Source of the DNA: Balneolia bacterium
GTDB taxonomy: Bacteria > Bacteroidota > Rhodothermia > Balneolales > Cyclonatronaceae
DNA: 40,844 nt
NCBI GenBank assembly: GCA_022565795.1
Contig: JAIUMA010000028.1
Location: 1-40,844 of the forward strand
Direction: 5' to 3'
Made by a program: the position numbers and the translations under genes
Notes under the pieces: model-generated
What the model was told of the DNA's origin: nothing
The model's database searches: none
The model's input: only the letters and a program-made list of their open reading frames with translations
Shown here: piece by piece, positions 25,982 through 35,758 of the stretch
How the letters are laid out: every line of letters begins with the position of its first letter
Numbering within the stretch: position 1 is the stretch's first letter

Positions 25982-26488
25982 ATGAAGTTTAGAATTAGCG
26001 ACATACCAGACAGCAAGTCGGTTCGCGAGCTCACAGTGAGCCCGTCGGATTTCAGTCTGGGTGATATTGAGCACGACGGCATAGACCTGAAGGTTCAGTT
26101 CACCAAAATACTGAACACACTGCAGGTCCGGTATGATGCCAAAACCAATCTTCAGCTTACATGCGACCGCAGTTTAGAAAAATTCAGCTATCCGGTCGAT
26201 GTTAACTACGTAATTTTATTCAAACCCGATGTTGAGGACGATGAAAGCGACAATCAGGCCATCAGGCAGCTGAATGTTTCTTCAAACATAATCGATATCG
26301 AACAGGAAGTTCGCGACAGTATTTTATTAAGCATTCCGATAAAGAAGCTTCACCCCCGGTTTATACGGGATGATGGAACCCAAACAGAATACACCGAAAC
26401 ATTCGGTCATTCTGAGGAACCAAATAGTGATGAAGCTTCTACGGATCCACGTTGGGATGCTCTAAAACAATTAAAGAATAAACAATAA
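25982..26488 (+). CDS. yceD: YceD/DUF177 family protein
   Basis: 168 residues. The central VRYDAKTNLQLTCDRSLEKF contains the CDRCL-type signature of DUF177 (here CDRSL, with one of the usual cysteines missing). The acidic middle (KPDVEDDESDNQ) and the IDIEQEVRDSILLSIPIKKLHP segment are also typical. The family is linked to 23S rRNA or L32 handling and nearly always sits just before rpmF, as it does here (20-bp gap). The biochemical function is only partly known. The assignment rests on the motif plus context. Confidence 0.85.
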   Translation: MKFRISDIPDSKSVRELTVSPSDFSLGDIEHDGIDLKVQFTKILNTLQVRYDAKTNLQLTCDRSLEKFSYPVDVNYVILFKPDVEDDESDNQAIRQLNVSSNIIDIEQEVRDSILLSIPIKKLHPRFIRDDGTQTEYTETFGHSEEPNSDEASTDPRWDALKQLKNKQ

Positions 26489-26508
26489 ATCAGTATCAGT
26501 TTTTAGCC

Positions 26509-26685
26509 ATGGCACATCCAAAACGCAAGATATCCAAAGCCCGTAAGAACAAACGCAGAACACACCAAAAGCTAAGCGACGTTACGCTTTCCAAGTGTTC
26601 TAACTGTGGTTCTTTCCACAAAGCACACCATGCATGCGCAGACTGCGGATATTACAGAGGAAGACAGGTAATAGCAGTTAACTAA
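26509..26685 (+). CDS. rpmF: 50S ribosomal protein L32
   Basis: 58 residues. It begins MAHPKRKISKARKNKRRTH, the conserved basic L32 start. Two CxxC pairs (Cys30, Cys33, Cys43, Cys46) form the zinc ribbon (CSNCG and CADCGYYRGR), so this is the zinc-binding C+ form. It ends RQVIAVN. It binds 23S rRNA in the large subunit. It lies between yceD (20 bp) and plsX (26 bp), the standard order in most bacteria. Confidence 0.96.
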   Translation: MAHPKRKISKARKNKRRTHQKLSDVTLSKCSNCGSFHKAHHACADCGYYRGRQVIAVN

Positions 26686-26711
26686 AATTTTCCCTCACAG
26701 CCGGAGATCTT

Positions 26712-27698
26712 ATGCTAAGAATTGCGATTGATGCTGTAGGTGGTGATCATTATCCTCAAAACCCGGTTCAGGGTGCCATAGACGCTGTTAAAGAGCGTCC
26801 CGATATCGGCATCATGCTTCTTGGCCCTGAGAAAATGGTCTCCGATGAAGTTGAAAAACAGGGGTATTCGGGCGATAACATTCACGTTATTGATGCCCCT
26901 CAAATTATTGGAATGGATGAAGCTCCGGCTACCGCTATTAAAACCAAGCGCAATTCATCCATCTGTGTTGGCCTTGGAATGCATGCGCAGCAAAAGTGCG
27001 ATGCATTTTTCAGCGCTGGTAATACTGGTGCCCTCCTTGGCGCCTCCATGTTTATCCTCGGGAAAATCGATGGTGTGCTTCGGCCGGTAATTGGCAGTAC
27101 CTACCCTTCCGTGGAAGGAAACAAGTTCATGCTTGATGTAGGCGCCAATATAGATGTCAAACCAGAAGCCCTCTACCAGTTTGGACTGATGGGTAAGGTT
27201 TTTGCAAAAAACATGCTCGGTATAGAAAATCCGCGACTTGGCCTGCTCAACGTTGGCGAAGAAGAGGAAAAAGGCCGGGAAGCTGTACGTCTTGCCTACG
27301 ACTTGCTCAAACACCGCGACGACTTCGTAGGAAACGTCGAAGGCCGTGATGTAATGCGAGCAAAAGCCGACGTTTATATCTGTGATGGTTTTGTTGGAAA
27401 CCTCATGCTTAAACTTGGTGAGTCTATTCCGGAAAACGTGCTGAATATCCTTAAGGCATCCCAGCGTGCTAAAACACTTAACAGAGAAGAACTCGGGTTC
27501 ATTAAATCTGTTCTTCTGGATGCCCTCTCTCCTTTCGATTACCAGCTTATCGGCAGCGTACCATTCCTCGGAGTGAACGGTGTGAGCATGGTTGGCCACG
27601 GTGGAAGCACGCCACTAGCTATCAAAAACTCTATATTTAGTGCGGAAAAGATAGTTAAGAAACAGGTCAACCGTCAGATAAAAGAAGCTCTGAACTAA
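26712..27698 (+). CDS. plsX: Phosphate acyltransferase
   Basis: 328 residues. [19 protein letters not shown] is the PlsX opening (AxDxMGGD type, here DAVGGD). Other conserved blocks are [62 protein letters not shown] and [12 protein letters not shown]. PlsX makes acyl-phosphate from acyl-ACP for glycerolipid synthesis, at the membrane surface. A good Shine-Dalgarno (GGAG) precedes ATG 26712. It is followed by fabH after 14 bp. Confidence 0.95.
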   Translation: MLRIAIDAVGGDHYPQNPVQGAIDAVKERPDIGIMLLGPEKMVSDEVEKQGYSGDNIHVIDAPQIIGMDEAPATAIKTKRNSSICVGLGMHAQQKCDAFFSAGNTGALLGASMFILGKIDGVLRPVIGSTYPSVEGNKFMLDVGANIDVKPEALYQFGLMGKVFAKNMLGIENPRLGLLNVGEEEEKGREAVRLAYDLLKHRDDFVGNVEGRDVMRAKADVYICDGFVGNLMLKLGESIPENVLNILKASQRAKTLNREELGFIKSVLLDALSPFDYQLIGSVPFLGVNGVSMVGHGGSTPLAIKNSIFSAEKIVKKQVNRQIKEALN

Positions 27699-27712
27699 AC
27701 ACAACTACTTCA

Positions 27713-28711
27713 ATGTCGAATCAACCCAAGGCAACAATTACGGCTTTAGGCCACTATGTGCCCGAATACCGGCTAACCAATGCTGAGCTCGAAACCATGG
27801 TGGAGACCAACGACGAATGGATTCGCTCCAGAACCGGTATCAGCGAACGTCGTATTTTGAAAGATCCGGATAAAGCCACTTCCTTTATGGGAGGAAACGT
27901 TGCCCGCGAGATTCTGGAAAGCAGAGGTATTGATGCTTCAGAAATCGATTGTATAATAGTTGCAACCGTAACTCCCGATTACCTTTTCCCTTCAACGGCC
28001 TGCCTTATTCAGCGTGAAATAGGTGCGACAAATGCCTATGGTTTCGATGTTTCGGCTGCCTGCTCCGGTTTTCTTTATGCGCTTACCACCGGCTCTATGA
28101 TGATTGAGTCAGGCCGCTACAAGAAAGTCATGGTTATTGGAGGCGACAAAATGAGCTCTATCGTAGATTACACCGACCGTGCTACCTGCATCATTTTTGG
28201 TGACGGCGCTGCAGGTGTACTACTCGAGCCAACTTTTGAAGATGAAGGCATCATCGATGCCATTCAGCGCTGCGACGGTACTGAAGCAGAGCTACTCTGC
28301 CAGCCTGCCGGCGGAAGTAAGAACCCTGCGACCATCGATACGGTAAATGCGAACATGCATTATCTGAAGCAGGAAGGACGAGTGGTTTTCAAAAAAGCTA
28401 CAGAGTCTATGGCCGCTGTTTCGCTCGAAATTATGGAGCGTAACGGACTTTCCAATGATGATGTAGACTGGTTTGTTCCCCACCAGGCCAACGAACGCAT
28501 TATTACCGCTACCGGCTCGCGCATGGGGCTGGATAAAGATAAAGTGATGCTCAACATTTCCAGATACGGCAATACCACTGCCGCAACTATTCCATTATGC
28601 CTTTATGAGTGGAAAGACAAGCTCAAAAAAGGTGATGATGTTATCCTTGCTTCATTCGGAGGCGGATTTACATGGGGATCCATTTACATTAAGTGGGGTG
28701 AGCCAAAATGA
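27713..28711 (+). CDS. fabH: Beta-ketoacyl-ACP synthase III
   Basis: 332 residues. Catalytic Cys117 lies in [14 protein letters not shown], the histidine in [13 protein letters not shown], and the asparagine in the [14 protein letters not shown] block. [16 protein letters not shown] is the KAS III coenzyme-A/ACP entry region. It condenses an acyl-CoA starter with malonyl-ACP to begin fatty acid elongation. The stop overlaps the fabD start by four bases (ATGA). It is placed between plsX and fabD, as in E. coli. Confidence 0.96.
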   Translation: MSNQPKATITALGHYVPEYRLTNAELETMVETNDEWIRSRTGISERRILKDPDKATSFMGGNVAREILESRGIDASEIDCIIVATVTPDYLFPSTACLIQREIGATNAYGFDVSAACSGFLYALTTGSMMIESGRYKKVMVIGGDKMSSIVDYTDRATCIIFGDGAAGVLLEPTFEDEGIIDAIQRCDGTEAELLCQPAGGSKNPATIDTVNANMHYLKQEGRVVFKKATESMAAVSLEIMERNGLSNDDVDWFVPHQANERIITATGSRMGLDKDKVMLNISRYGNTTAATIPLCLYEWKDKLKKGDDVILASFGGGFTWGSIYIKWGEPK

Positions 28712-29598
28712 GTAAGACAGCCGTAGTTTTCCCGGGACAGGGATCGCAAAAAGTGGGCATGGCTCTCAATCACTATGAAGAGAATGCCGAATTCAAAAAG
28801 ATGGCTGACCGTGCCAATGAAGTGCTCGGATACAGCCTCACCGATATTATGTTCAACGGTCCTGAGGAAACTCTCAGACAAACCGAACACACGCAGCCCG
28901 CTATTTTTCTTCATTCCGTAGGGCTTTACAATACGCTCGGTCTCAAACCTGACGCCGTTGCCGGACACAGCCTGGGCGAATTCTCAGCGCTTGTAGCATG
29001 TGGTGCCATTGAATTTGAAGATGCTCTTAAGATTGTGCGCAAACGAGGTCAGCTCATGCAGAAGGCCGGAACGCAAAACCCGGGCACAATGGCCGCCGTA
29101 ATCGGCATGGATGATGATAAAGTTGCAAAGATTTGCGAGCAGGCTTCTGAAGGTGAAAACGACCTGGTTGTTCCTGCCAATTTCAACTGCCCTGGTCAGC
29201 TGGTGATTTCCGGACATGAGACCGCGATCGACCGTGCGCTGGTTCTGTTAAAAGAAAACGGATGTCGAATTGCTAAAAAGATTCCGGTAAGCGGGGCTTT
29301 CCACTCTCCTCTTATGCAGCCGGCACTCGACGGCCTCCGCGCCGAGCTGGAGAGTCTTAAAATCAGCACACCGTTTTGCCCGATTTATTCCAACTATACG
29401 GCTGAGGCAACAACCGATCCGGAAGAAATCCGTTCGAATCTGCTCAATCAGCTTTTAAATCCTGTTCGCTGGACCCAAACGCTTCAGAATATGCAGGAGT
29501 CCGGCCTAACGAATTTCGTAGAAACCGGTCCCGGTAACGTACTTCAGGGACTCGTAAAACGCACGCTTAAAGGCGTCGAAACCTCAGGAAACGAATAA
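28708..29598 (+). CDS. fabD: Malonyl-CoA:ACP transacylase
   Basis: 296 residues. It starts [13 protein letters not shown], with the GQGSQ motif. The catalytic serine is Ser88 in [11 protein letters not shown], and GAFHSPLM carries the active-site histidine. It ends with the usual [15 protein letters not shown]. It loads malonyl groups onto ACP. It is coupled to fabH by a four-base overlap, and fabG begins four bases after its stop. Confidence 0.96.
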   Translation: MSKTAVVFPGQGSQKVGMALNHYEENAEFKKMADRANEVLGYSLTDIMFNGPEETLRQTEHTQPAIFLHSVGLYNTLGLKPDAVAGHSLGEFSALVACGAIEFEDALKIVRKRGQLMQKAGTQNPGTMAAVIGMDDDKVAKICEQASEGENDLVVPANFNCPGQLVISGHETAIDRALVLLKENGCRIAKKIPVSGAFHSPLMQPALDGLRAELESLKISTPFCPIYSNYTAEATTDPEEIRSNLLNQLLNPVRWTQTLQNMQESGLTNFVETGPGNVLQGLVKRTLKGVETSGNE

Positions 29599-29602
29599 TA
29601 CT

Positions 29603-30349
29603 ATGTTCTCACTTGAAGGAAAAACAGCACTTGTAACAGGGGGAACCCGTGGAATCGGAAAAGCTATTGTTCTGGCTTTGGCCAATGCGGGCGCAGACGT
29701 AGCATTCACCTATGCGCGCTCCGAAGAGGCTGCTAAAGCCGTACAAGCGGAAGTGGAAGCAGCTGGCCGCAAAGCGATGAGTTTCCAGGCCGACGCCGTG
29801 GATTTCAAACGTGCGGAAGAAGTGATCAATGAAATCACTTCTGGCTGGGGCAAGCTCGATATTCTTGTAAACAATGCAGGTATCACGCGAGATACGCTGA
29901 TTATGCGCATGAGCGAAGATCAGTGGGATGATGTCATCAACACAAACCTGAAGAGTATCTTCAACTACAGCAAAGCATGTGTTCGCCCGTTCATGAAGCA
30001 GCGTGCCGGCTCGATGATTAACATCAGCTCCGTGGTAGGACTTTCCGGTAATGCCGGGCAGACCAACTATTCGGCTTCAAAAGCGGGTATTATCGGTTTC
30101 AGCAAATCTTTGGCTAAAGAGCTGGCCAGCCGTAATATACGTGTGAACGTATTGGCGCCGGGCTATATCTCAACAGAAATGACCGGACAACTTCCAGAAA
30201 AAGTGATGGAATCGATTAAAGCCAGCATCCCTATGGGACAGCCGGGCGAAGTTGAAGATATTGCTAACGGAGTCGTATTCCTTGCCAGCGACGCATCACG
30301 CTATATTACCGGTGAGACCATCCGTATTGATGGCGGCATGGCTATGTAA
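29603..30349 (+). CDS. fabG: 3-oxoacyl-ACP reductase
   Basis: 248 residues, classical short-chain dehydrogenase. The cofactor loop is VTGGTRGIGKAI, the structural motif NNAG is at 90-93, and the catalytic residues are Ser143, Tyr156 and Lys160 (YSASK). The end TGETIRIDGGMAM is the FabG form. It reduces beta-ketoacyl-ACP with NADPH in the elongation cycle. Its reading continues straight from fabD. After it comes a 102-bp gap with an inverted repeat and promoter signals before acpP. Confidence 0.95.
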   Translation: MFSLEGKTALVTGGTRGIGKAIVLALANAGADVAFTYARSEEAAKAVQAEVEAAGRKAMSFQADAVDFKRAEEVINEITSGWGKLDILVNNAGITRDTLIMRMSEDQWDDVINTNLKSIFNYSKACVRPFMKQRAGSMINISSVVGLSGNAGQTNYSASKAGIIGFSKSLAKELASRNIRVNVLAPGYISTEMTGQLPEKVMESIKASIPMGQPGEVEDIANGVVFLASDASRYITGETIRIDGGMAM

Positions 30350-30355
30350 TCATTT

Positions 30356-30395
30356 ATAATATTTGTAAGCCATTGTATAACAAATATTATCTTTG
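30356..30395 (+). promoter_or_regulatory. Predicted acpP promoter overlapped by an 11-bp inverted repeat
   Basis: TTTG (30362-30365) and TATCTTTG (30388-30395) fit the Bacteroidota -33/-7 pair (TTTG, TAnnTTTG) with 22 bases between them. A perfect inverted repeat, ATAATATTTGT (30356-30366) and ACAAATATTAT (30380-30390), 13 bp apart, covers both boxes. It has only two G/C pairs and no U-tract, so it suits a regulator's operator better than a terminator. Confidence 0.5.
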
Positions 30396-30451
30396 GCTTA
30401 TACTCCTTTTTTAGTACATTTTACCAACCAAAAACCCTTAGACAAACCATT

Positions 30452-30688
30452 ATGTCACAAGAAATCTCTGATAAAGTAAAAGCAATTATCGTTGAAAAAC
30501 TAGGTGTAGACGAAGCCGATGTTACTGAAGCGGCAAACTTCACCAACGACCTCGGTGCCGACTCTCTCGATACCGTTGAGCTGATTATGGAATTTGAAAA
30601 AGAATTCGATGTTAGCATTCCTGATGAAGATGCCGAAAACATTGCTACTGTTGGCGATGCTGTTAAGTACCTTGCCGACAAGAAGTAA
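30452..30688 (+). CDS. acpP: Acyl carrier protein
   Basis: 78 residues, acidic, with the 4'-phosphopantetheine attachment site [12 protein letters not shown] (Ser38). The helix II recognition surface [17 protein letters not shown] is as in other bacteria. It carries growing acyl chains between the Fab enzymes and also serves PlsX and LpxA-type enzymes. Its own predicted promoter lies in the gap before it, which suits its need for much higher expression than its neighbours. fabF follows after 68 bp. Confidence 0.97.
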   Translation: MSQEISDKVKAIIVEKLGVDEADVTEAANFTNDLGADSLDTVELIMEFEKEFDVSIPDEDAENIATVGDAVKYLADKK

Positions 30689-30756
30689 TTTCTTCTCAAA
30701 GCAGTTTTTCAATACGTAGTACAATACAATCTCTGATTAATTTTAATTGAGCTTTA

Positions 30757-32001
30757 ATGTCTGATCGCAGAGTAGTAGTAACCGGAATGGGGGCTATAAC
30801 CCCTATTGGAAACACCCTCGATGCATTTTGGGACGGTCTCAAAAATGGCAAAAGCGGAGCAAGCACCATCGAACATTTCGATACGGAGCGTTTTGCAACC
30901 AAATTTGCCGCCATGGTAAAGGATTTCAACGTTGGCGACTTCATGGATCCAAAAGCGGCACGCCGCATGGATCGCTTTAGTCAGTTTGCCAGTGTTGCTT
31001 CCGACATGGCTATCGAAGACTCATCCATCAACCTAGATGAAATCGATAAAAACCGCGTTGCTGTACTAATCGGTACCGGAATCGGGGGCATGGATACGTT
31101 CTATAAGAATTGTGTCGCCTACGAAAAGCATGGACCTAAGGGCATCTCGCCTTTCTTCATTCCTATGCTTATTCCGGATATCGCCTCTGGCCACGTTTCC
31201 ATCAAATATGGATTCCGCGGTCCGAACTACTGTGCTGTATCGGCATGTGCTACAGGATCTCACAATATCGGACTGGCGTACGATGCGATTCGCAACGGCC
31301 AGTCCGATTTTGCTGTATGTGGCGGAGCAGAAGCCCCGATTATTGAAATGGGCGTTTCCGGCTTCAACTCAATTAAAGCCATGTCTACCCGTAACGACGA
31401 TCCGGAAACGGCATCCCGTCCGTTCGATATCGATCGCGACGGCTTCGTACTGGGTGAGGGCTCCGGTATTCTTTTCCTGGAGACTTATGAAAGCGCCGTC
31501 AAGCGCGGAGCTCGTATATATGCGGAAATCTCCGGCTATGGCTTCTCGGCCGATGCGCACCACATCACCGCTCCGGATCCGGAAGGTCATGGCGTAATGC
31601 TTGCTATCACCGAAGCGCTGAAGGCTGCAGACATCAAACCCGAAGAAATTGATCACATTAACATGCACGGAACATCCACCCCGCTGGGTGATATTGCCGA
31701 AACGAACTCCATCAAAAGGGTATTTGGCGACTATGCATACAAAATCAATTTGAATTCGACCAAGTCGATGACCGGGCATATGCTCGGAGCAGCAGGTGCT
31801 GCTGAATCTATTGCCACCATCCTGGCGATCTACAACGACTTGATTCCTCCTACTATCAATCATTTTAACACCGACCCGCAGTGCGACCTTAACTACACGG
31901 TTAACGAAGCACAGGATCGCAAGATCCGCTATGCACTGAACAATGCCTTCGGATTTGGCGGTCACAACACCACGCTGGTCATGAAAAAGTTCGACGACTG
32001 A
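30757..32001 (+). CDS. fabF: Beta-ketoacyl-ACP synthase II
   Basis: 414 residues. The active-site Cys164 is in AVSACATGSHNIG. The two histidines are in NMHGTSTPLGD and KSMTGHMLGAAGA, and NNAFGFGGHNTTLV closes the fold. It is the elongating condensing enzyme of type II fatty acid synthesis and controls temperature-dependent unsaturation in some bacteria. It ends two bases before rnc. Confidence 0.96.
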   Translation: MSDRRVVVTGMGAITPIGNTLDAFWDGLKNGKSGASTIEHFDTERFATKFAAMVKDFNVGDFMDPKAARRMDRFSQFASVASDMAIEDSSINLDEIDKNRVAVLIGTGIGGMDTFYKNCVAYEKHGPKGISPFFIPMLIPDIASGHVSIKYGFRGPNYCAVSACATGSHNIGLAYDAIRNGQSDFAVCGGAEAPIIEMGVSGFNSIKAMSTRNDDPETASRPFDIDRDGFVLGEGSGILFLETYESAVKRGARIYAEISGYGFSADAHHITAPDPEGHGVMLAITEALKAADIKPEEIDHINMHGTSTPLGDIAETNSIKRVFGDYAYKINLNSTKSMTGHMLGAAGAAESIATILAIYNDLIPPTINHFNTDPQCDLNYTVNEAQDRKIRYALNNAFGFGGHNTTLVMKKFDD

Positions 32002-32003
32002 GC

Positions 32004-32759
32004 ATGATTAACCGAATTAGAGCGTATCTGAGCAAACGTACGCTCGATTCAGGTTCAAGGCAAAAAATTGATTTTCTTGAATCCGTAATTGGCGAGCCTA
32101 TCCAACGCCCTCAGTACTTTCTGAGGGCGCTTCGCCATCGTTCAAGACTTATTGAAGACGGACTGGACCAGGCTGAGAGCTACGAACAGCTTGAGTTTTT
32201 AGGTGATGCTGTACTTGACCTCGTCGTCACGGAGATGCTATTTGAAATGTACCCCGACAAGAATGAAGGATTTATGACCAAGCTCAGATCCCGTCTTGTT
32301 CGCGAGGACGCGCTGGCCAATTTATCTAAAAAACTCGGTTTCCCGGCCTACATAGAAGTAGGCGCACGGGTTAAAAGCCAGGGCATAGAGCTCAAAAACA
32401 GCGTTTTGTCGGATATATTTGAAGCCGTTATAGGGGCAGTTTACAAAGATTTAGGTTACGAAGCTGCGCAAAAATTCATCAAAAATGTGTATACTGTTCA
32501 TGTCGATATATCCGATGTGAGCACTACTCAGGATAACTACAAGAGCCTGCTTCTGGAATTCACCCAGGCGAGGAAACTTTCGATACCTGAGTATGTTGTT
32601 ACTGCCGAATCCGGTCCGGATCATGATAAGACGTTCCAAATAGACGTTAAGATAAATGAAGATGTTTTTGGCCATGGAAAGGCTAAAAACAAAAAGAAAG
32701 CCGAACAGGCTGCCGCACAGGAAGCACTGGAAATTCTCCAGAAACAATTTTCTTCCTGA
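32004..32759 (+). CDS. rnc: Ribonuclease III
   Basis: 251 residues. The RNase III signature ESYEQLEFLGDAVLDLVV (metal-binding Glu and Asp) is followed by the second acidic site, SDIFEAVIGAVYKDLG. The C-terminal third is a double-stranded RNA-binding domain (DNYKSLLLEFTQ to KKKAEQAAAQEALE). It processes rRNA precursors and cuts duplex RNA. Joining acpP-fabF to rnc is the order seen in many Bacteroidota and Proteobacteria. A GGTGC/GCACC hairpin lies 51 bp after its stop. Confidence 0.96.
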   Translation: MINRIRAYLSKRTLDSGSRQKIDFLESVIGEPIQRPQYFLRALRHRSRLIEDGLDQAESYEQLEFLGDAVLDLVVTEMLFEMYPDKNEGFMTKLRSRLVREDALANLSKKLGFPAYIEVGARVKSQGIELKNSVLSDIFEAVIGAVYKDLGYEAAQKFIKNVYTVHVDISDVSTTQDNYKSLLLEFTQARKLSIPEYVVTAESGPDHDKTFQIDVKINEDVFGHGKAKNKKKAEQAAAQEALEILQKQFSS

Positions 32760-32884
32760 GACTGTTAACTAACAAGCTGCAACTGTGAATTTTGTAATAT
32801 CCGGAGACAGGTGCGTTTTGCACCGACGGGTTGTACAGTACTCACAGTAGCACCTTTAAATTTTTACCGTAAATTTCCAGGACT

Positions 32885-33976
32885 ATGCTCGAAACAACAG
32901 AGTCAAGCGTTACTGCCGTTTTTCCGGTCGACCACGTAAAAGTGTCAAGAAGGTCTGAGGTTGATTATAACAAGCTCAAATTCGGCGATATATTTGCCGA
33001 TCACATGTTCGAAATCCGCTGTAAAAATGGAGAGTGGTCACAAGGCCAGATTATGCCTTACGGCCCAATCGAAATGATGCCTTCTGCCAATATCCTCCAT
33101 TATGGTCAAGGCTGCTTTGAAGGGATGAAGGCCTTCAGATACAAAGATGGCGACGTTAACATATTCCGTATTAAGGAACATCATCATCGTTTTTCAAACT
33201 CCTGCAAGCGCCTGAATATTCCTGTGGTGCCTTTAGAAGTATTCCGCGACGCCATTGTGCAGCTCGTTGATCTTGATCGTGACTGGGTTCCGGGCGAAAA
33301 GTACAAAGCCCTCTATCTGCGTCCGTTCGTTATTGCAACTGAAGAGTTTCTGGGTGTGAAGCCATCAACCAGCTATCGGTTTTATGTAATTTCCGGCCCT
33401 GTAGGAAACTACTACAGTGAAGGCATCAAACCGATACGGCTAACCACCATGCCCGACTACGTGCGCGCCGTGAAAGGCGGTGTAGGCGATGCCAAGGCTC
33501 CGGGTAACTACGCCGCAAGCCTTAAGCCAACTCAGGAAGCTATGAATCAGGGTTATGCGCAGGTGCTCTGGCTCGACGCTATGGAGCGTGTGTATGTGGA
33601 AGAGGTTGGCGCAATGAATATGTTCTTCGTACTCGACGGAAAACTCATCACCTCTCCCCTTACCGGTACCATTCTGCCGGGAATTACCCGCAAAAGCGTA
33701 ATTGAGCTTGCTAAAGAGTGGGGAATGGATGTTGAAGAGCGACCCATTTCAATTTATGAACTTATTGAGGCCAGTAAAAGCGGCCGCCTGACCGAAGCAT
33801 TCGGATCAGGAACCGCTGCAGTGATCTCTCCGGTTGGCTACATCCACCATAAAGGCGATGCAATCCAGCTGGACCAGGAGAAAATGGGTCCTGTAGCCAA
33901 AAAGCTGTACAATACTATTACCGGAATTCACCACGGCGACGTGGAAGATCCGGCCGACTGGTGCACCGTTATCTAA
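32885..33976 (+). CDS. ilvE: Branched-chain amino acid aminotransferase
   Basis: 363 residues, class IV PLP-dependent enzyme of the longer (eukaryote-like, BCAT2) subgroup. LHYGQGCFEGMKAFRY and RIKEHHHRFSNSCKRL form the substrate arginine and loop region. VKGGVGDAKAPGNYAASL follows, with the PLP lysine. EVGAMNMFFVLDG and TLTGTILPGI-type loops (here SPLTGTILPGITRKSV) complete the site. It transaminates leucine, isoleucine and valine. The 125-bp gap after rnc contains a two-tier hairpin (32801-32829) without a U-tract, so readthrough from rnc is possible. An efficient terminator follows. Confidence 0.93.
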   Translation: MLETTESSVTAVFPVDHVKVSRRSEVDYNKLKFGDIFADHMFEIRCKNGEWSQGQIMPYGPIEMMPSANILHYGQGCFEGMKAFRYKDGDVNIFRIKEHHHRFSNSCKRLNIPVVPLEVFRDAIVQLVDLDRDWVPGEKYKALYLRPFVIATEEFLGVKPSTSYRFYVISGPVGNYYSEGIKPIRLTTMPDYVRAVKGGVGDAKAPGNYAASLKPTQEAMNQGYAQVLWLDAMERVYVEEVGAMNMFFVLDGKLITSPLTGTILPGITRKSVIELAKEWGMDVEERPISIYELIEASKSGRLTEAFGSGTAAVISPVGYIHHKGDAIQLDQEKMGPVAKKLYNTITGIHHGDVEDPADWCTVI

Positions 33977-33998
33977 AGTGTTCCAGGTACTTGAGATT

Positions 33999-34032
33999 AA
34001 AGCCCGGCAGACTCAGTTTGTCGGGCTTTTTT
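33999..34032 (+). terminator. Rho-independent terminator after ilvE
   Basis: AAAGCCCGGCA (33999-34009) pairs with TGTCGGGCTTT (about 34019-34029) with one G-U pair, followed by T residues. It begins 22 bp beyond the ilvE stop and ends the long yceD-to-ilvE run of genes. Confidence 0.88.
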
Positions 34033-34128
34033 CGTGGATAACACCGTCATTTTTTATATTTTGTCGGGGCAGGATGTGATTCTCTATTTGCCCTTTACAT
34101 CATCAATCTAACCGAAAAAAGCAGATCT

Positions 34129-34977
34129 ATGAAAGCCTATACCGACCTCGTGAAACGGGTACTTGAACAAGGTGTCAGGAAGCCTAATCGTACAGGAACC
34201 GACGCTATCAGCAGTTTTGCCGAGTCGTACAGAGTAGACTTGTCGGAAGGTTTTCCGCTGCTTACCACTAAAAAGATGATGTTTCGCTCCGTAGTACTGG
34301 AGCTGCTATGGTATCTTCGCGGTGAGAACCACATCCGCTGGCTGCGGGATGAAAACGACTGCCATATCTGGGACGCCTGGGCCGATGAGAATGGTCACGT
34401 TGGCCCTATCTATCCTGTGCTCTGGCGCCGCTTCCCATACAACTGCTACGAGGAAATCGAGTTTGAAGGCGTTGGCGCATCTTTCAAAAAAGACACCCGT
34501 ACATTCAAGGAATTCGATCAAATCCGTAACGTGATTGATCAGCTGAAAACCAACCCAACCAGCCGCCGCCTTGTGGTAAGCGCATGGCACCCCGGGCTTC
34601 TGGATCAGATGGCGCTTCCACCCTGCCACCTGATGTTTATTTTCAACGTATCGAACGGAAAGCTGAACTGCCACCTTACGCAGCGATCAGGCGATATTGC
34701 GCTGGGAATTCCGTTCAACCTGGCGTGCTATTCTGCGCTCACGATGATAATCGCGAAGCAGGTTGGCCTTGAGCCCGGCGTATTCGCCCATACCATCGTT
34801 GATGCCCATATCTATGAAAACCACGTCGACGGTATGAAAGAGCAGATCACCCGTGAACACCTGCCGCTTCCGACCCTTGAGATTGCCGACAAAGATATCG
34901 ATGAGCTCACCCTGGAAGACTTCACTCTGAAAAACTACAAGCATCATCCGGGAATTAAGTTCGAAGTAGCGGTATGA
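34129..34977 (+). CDS. thyA: Thymidylate synthase
   Basis: 282 residues, slightly longer than the 264 of E. coli ThyA because of an extra stretch between the VLWRRFPY region and the TNPTSRR arginine site. The nucleophile is Cys166 in LPPCHLMF. TQRSGDIALGIPFNLACYS binds dUMP and folate, and HTIVDAHIYENH is the closing part. It methylates dUMP to dTMP with methylene-tetrahydrofolate and yields dihydrofolate, which the enzyme encoded next (folA) reduces. It starts at ATG 34129. Confidence 0.96.
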   Translation: MKAYTDLVKRVLEQGVRKPNRTGTDAISSFAESYRVDLSEGFPLLTTKKMMFRSVVLELLWYLRGENHIRWLRDENDCHIWDAWADENGHVGPIYPVLWRRFPYNCYEEIEFEGVGASFKKDTRTFKEFDQIRNVIDQLKTNPTSRRLVVSAWHPGLLDQMALPPCHLMFIFNVSNGKLNCHLTQRSGDIALGIPFNLACYSALTMIIAKQVGLEPGVFAHTIVDAHIYENHVDGMKEQITREHLPLPTLEIADKDIDELTLEDFTLKNYKHHPGIKFEVAV

Positions 34978-35162
34978 TAATCGTGAATGGTGAGATGTGA
35001 ATTGGGGCAGTTAATTCGCTTCTGGTGTTTATGATTCATGATCAAAACTCTGGATTCAAGAATCAGAAATCAACAGACTTTCAAGTTTAGTTGATTATAT
35101 TAGGTAAGCTCCTTCGAAGATTACCGGGTTTGAGCAGCCTTTGACCTCTAAATTTATGCGCT

Positions 35163-35672
35163 ATGCCTGATTCGACAATGAGATATACCATAATTGTGGC
35201 CCATGACCCGAATTTGGTCATTGGAAAAGACGGACAGCTTCCCTGGCATTTCCCTGAGGATTTGAAACATTTTAAGCGGACGACCATGGGTCAGCCTCTC
35301 TTCATGGGACGCAAAACCTACGAAAGTATTGGCTCTAAGCCTCTTCCCGGAAGACCATGCTTTGTTCTTTCAAGCTCGGCCACATACGACAACGCCAAAA
35401 CGTTCAAAACGCTCGAGAAGGCGCTGGCCTGGTTTGAGGATTCGGAATATGACCGCATCTTTGTTGTTGGTGGCGGTAGGCTATACAAGAGAATGCTCGA
35501 TGAAGCCGTGGAGCTTATCATCACTGAAATCAAACAGCCGCATGAGGGTGATGTTTTCTTCCCGGAATACCGCGACCGGATCGGCACCGACTGGGAATTG
35601 ATCGAACACACCGATCATCCTGATTTTACCATTAAGACATACAGTCGGATTGATCATAACTTTGATTCTTGA
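35163..35672 (+). CDS. folA: Dihydrofolate reductase
   Basis: 169 residues. YTIIVAHDPNLVIGKDGQLPWHFPEDL has the Met20-type loop and the conserved Trp, with Glu/Asp for protonation. FMGRKTYESIG, LPGRPCFVLSS and IFVVGGGRLYKRML build the NADPH site. It regenerates tetrahydrofolate after ThyA. ATG 35163 gives MPDSTMRYT; the second ATG at 35178 would start at MRYTIIVAHD, closer to most homologues, so either is possible. The 185-bp gap after thyA shows no terminator. Confidence 0.94.
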   Translation: MPDSTMRYTIIVAHDPNLVIGKDGQLPWHFPEDLKHFKRTTMGQPLFMGRKTYESIGSKPLPGRPCFVLSSSATYDNAKTFKTLEKALAWFEDSEYDRIFVVGGGRLYKRMLDEAVELIITEIKQPHEGDVFFPEYRDRIGTDWELIEHTDHPDFTIKTYSRIDHNFDS

Positions 35673-35687
35673 ATGTTGAACCAAAAG

Positions 35688-35726
35688 AAAAAGGCTCAGC
35701 ACATATTGATGTGATGAGCCTTTTTT
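35688..35726. terminator. Bidirectional terminator between folA and atpC
   Basis: AAAAAGGCTCA (35688-35698) pairs with TGAGCCTTTTTT (35715-35726), with further CACA/TGTG pairing inside. The stem is flanked by A and T runs on either side, so it can end transcripts from folA and from the convergent atpD-atpC. Confidence 0.88.
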
Positions 35727-35758
35727 AGTTTTTGACGTTTTAAAGCTTCTGAAAGATA

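Noticed and set aside
26955-27599. 214-codon frame opposite plsX
   Set aside because: Mirror of conserved PlsX codons; no promoter or family signal.
32801-32829. Two-tier hairpin after rnc as a terminator
   Set aside because: Only a five-base core stem plus three outer pairs and no U-tract; readthrough to ilvE remains plausible, so it is not listed as a terminator.
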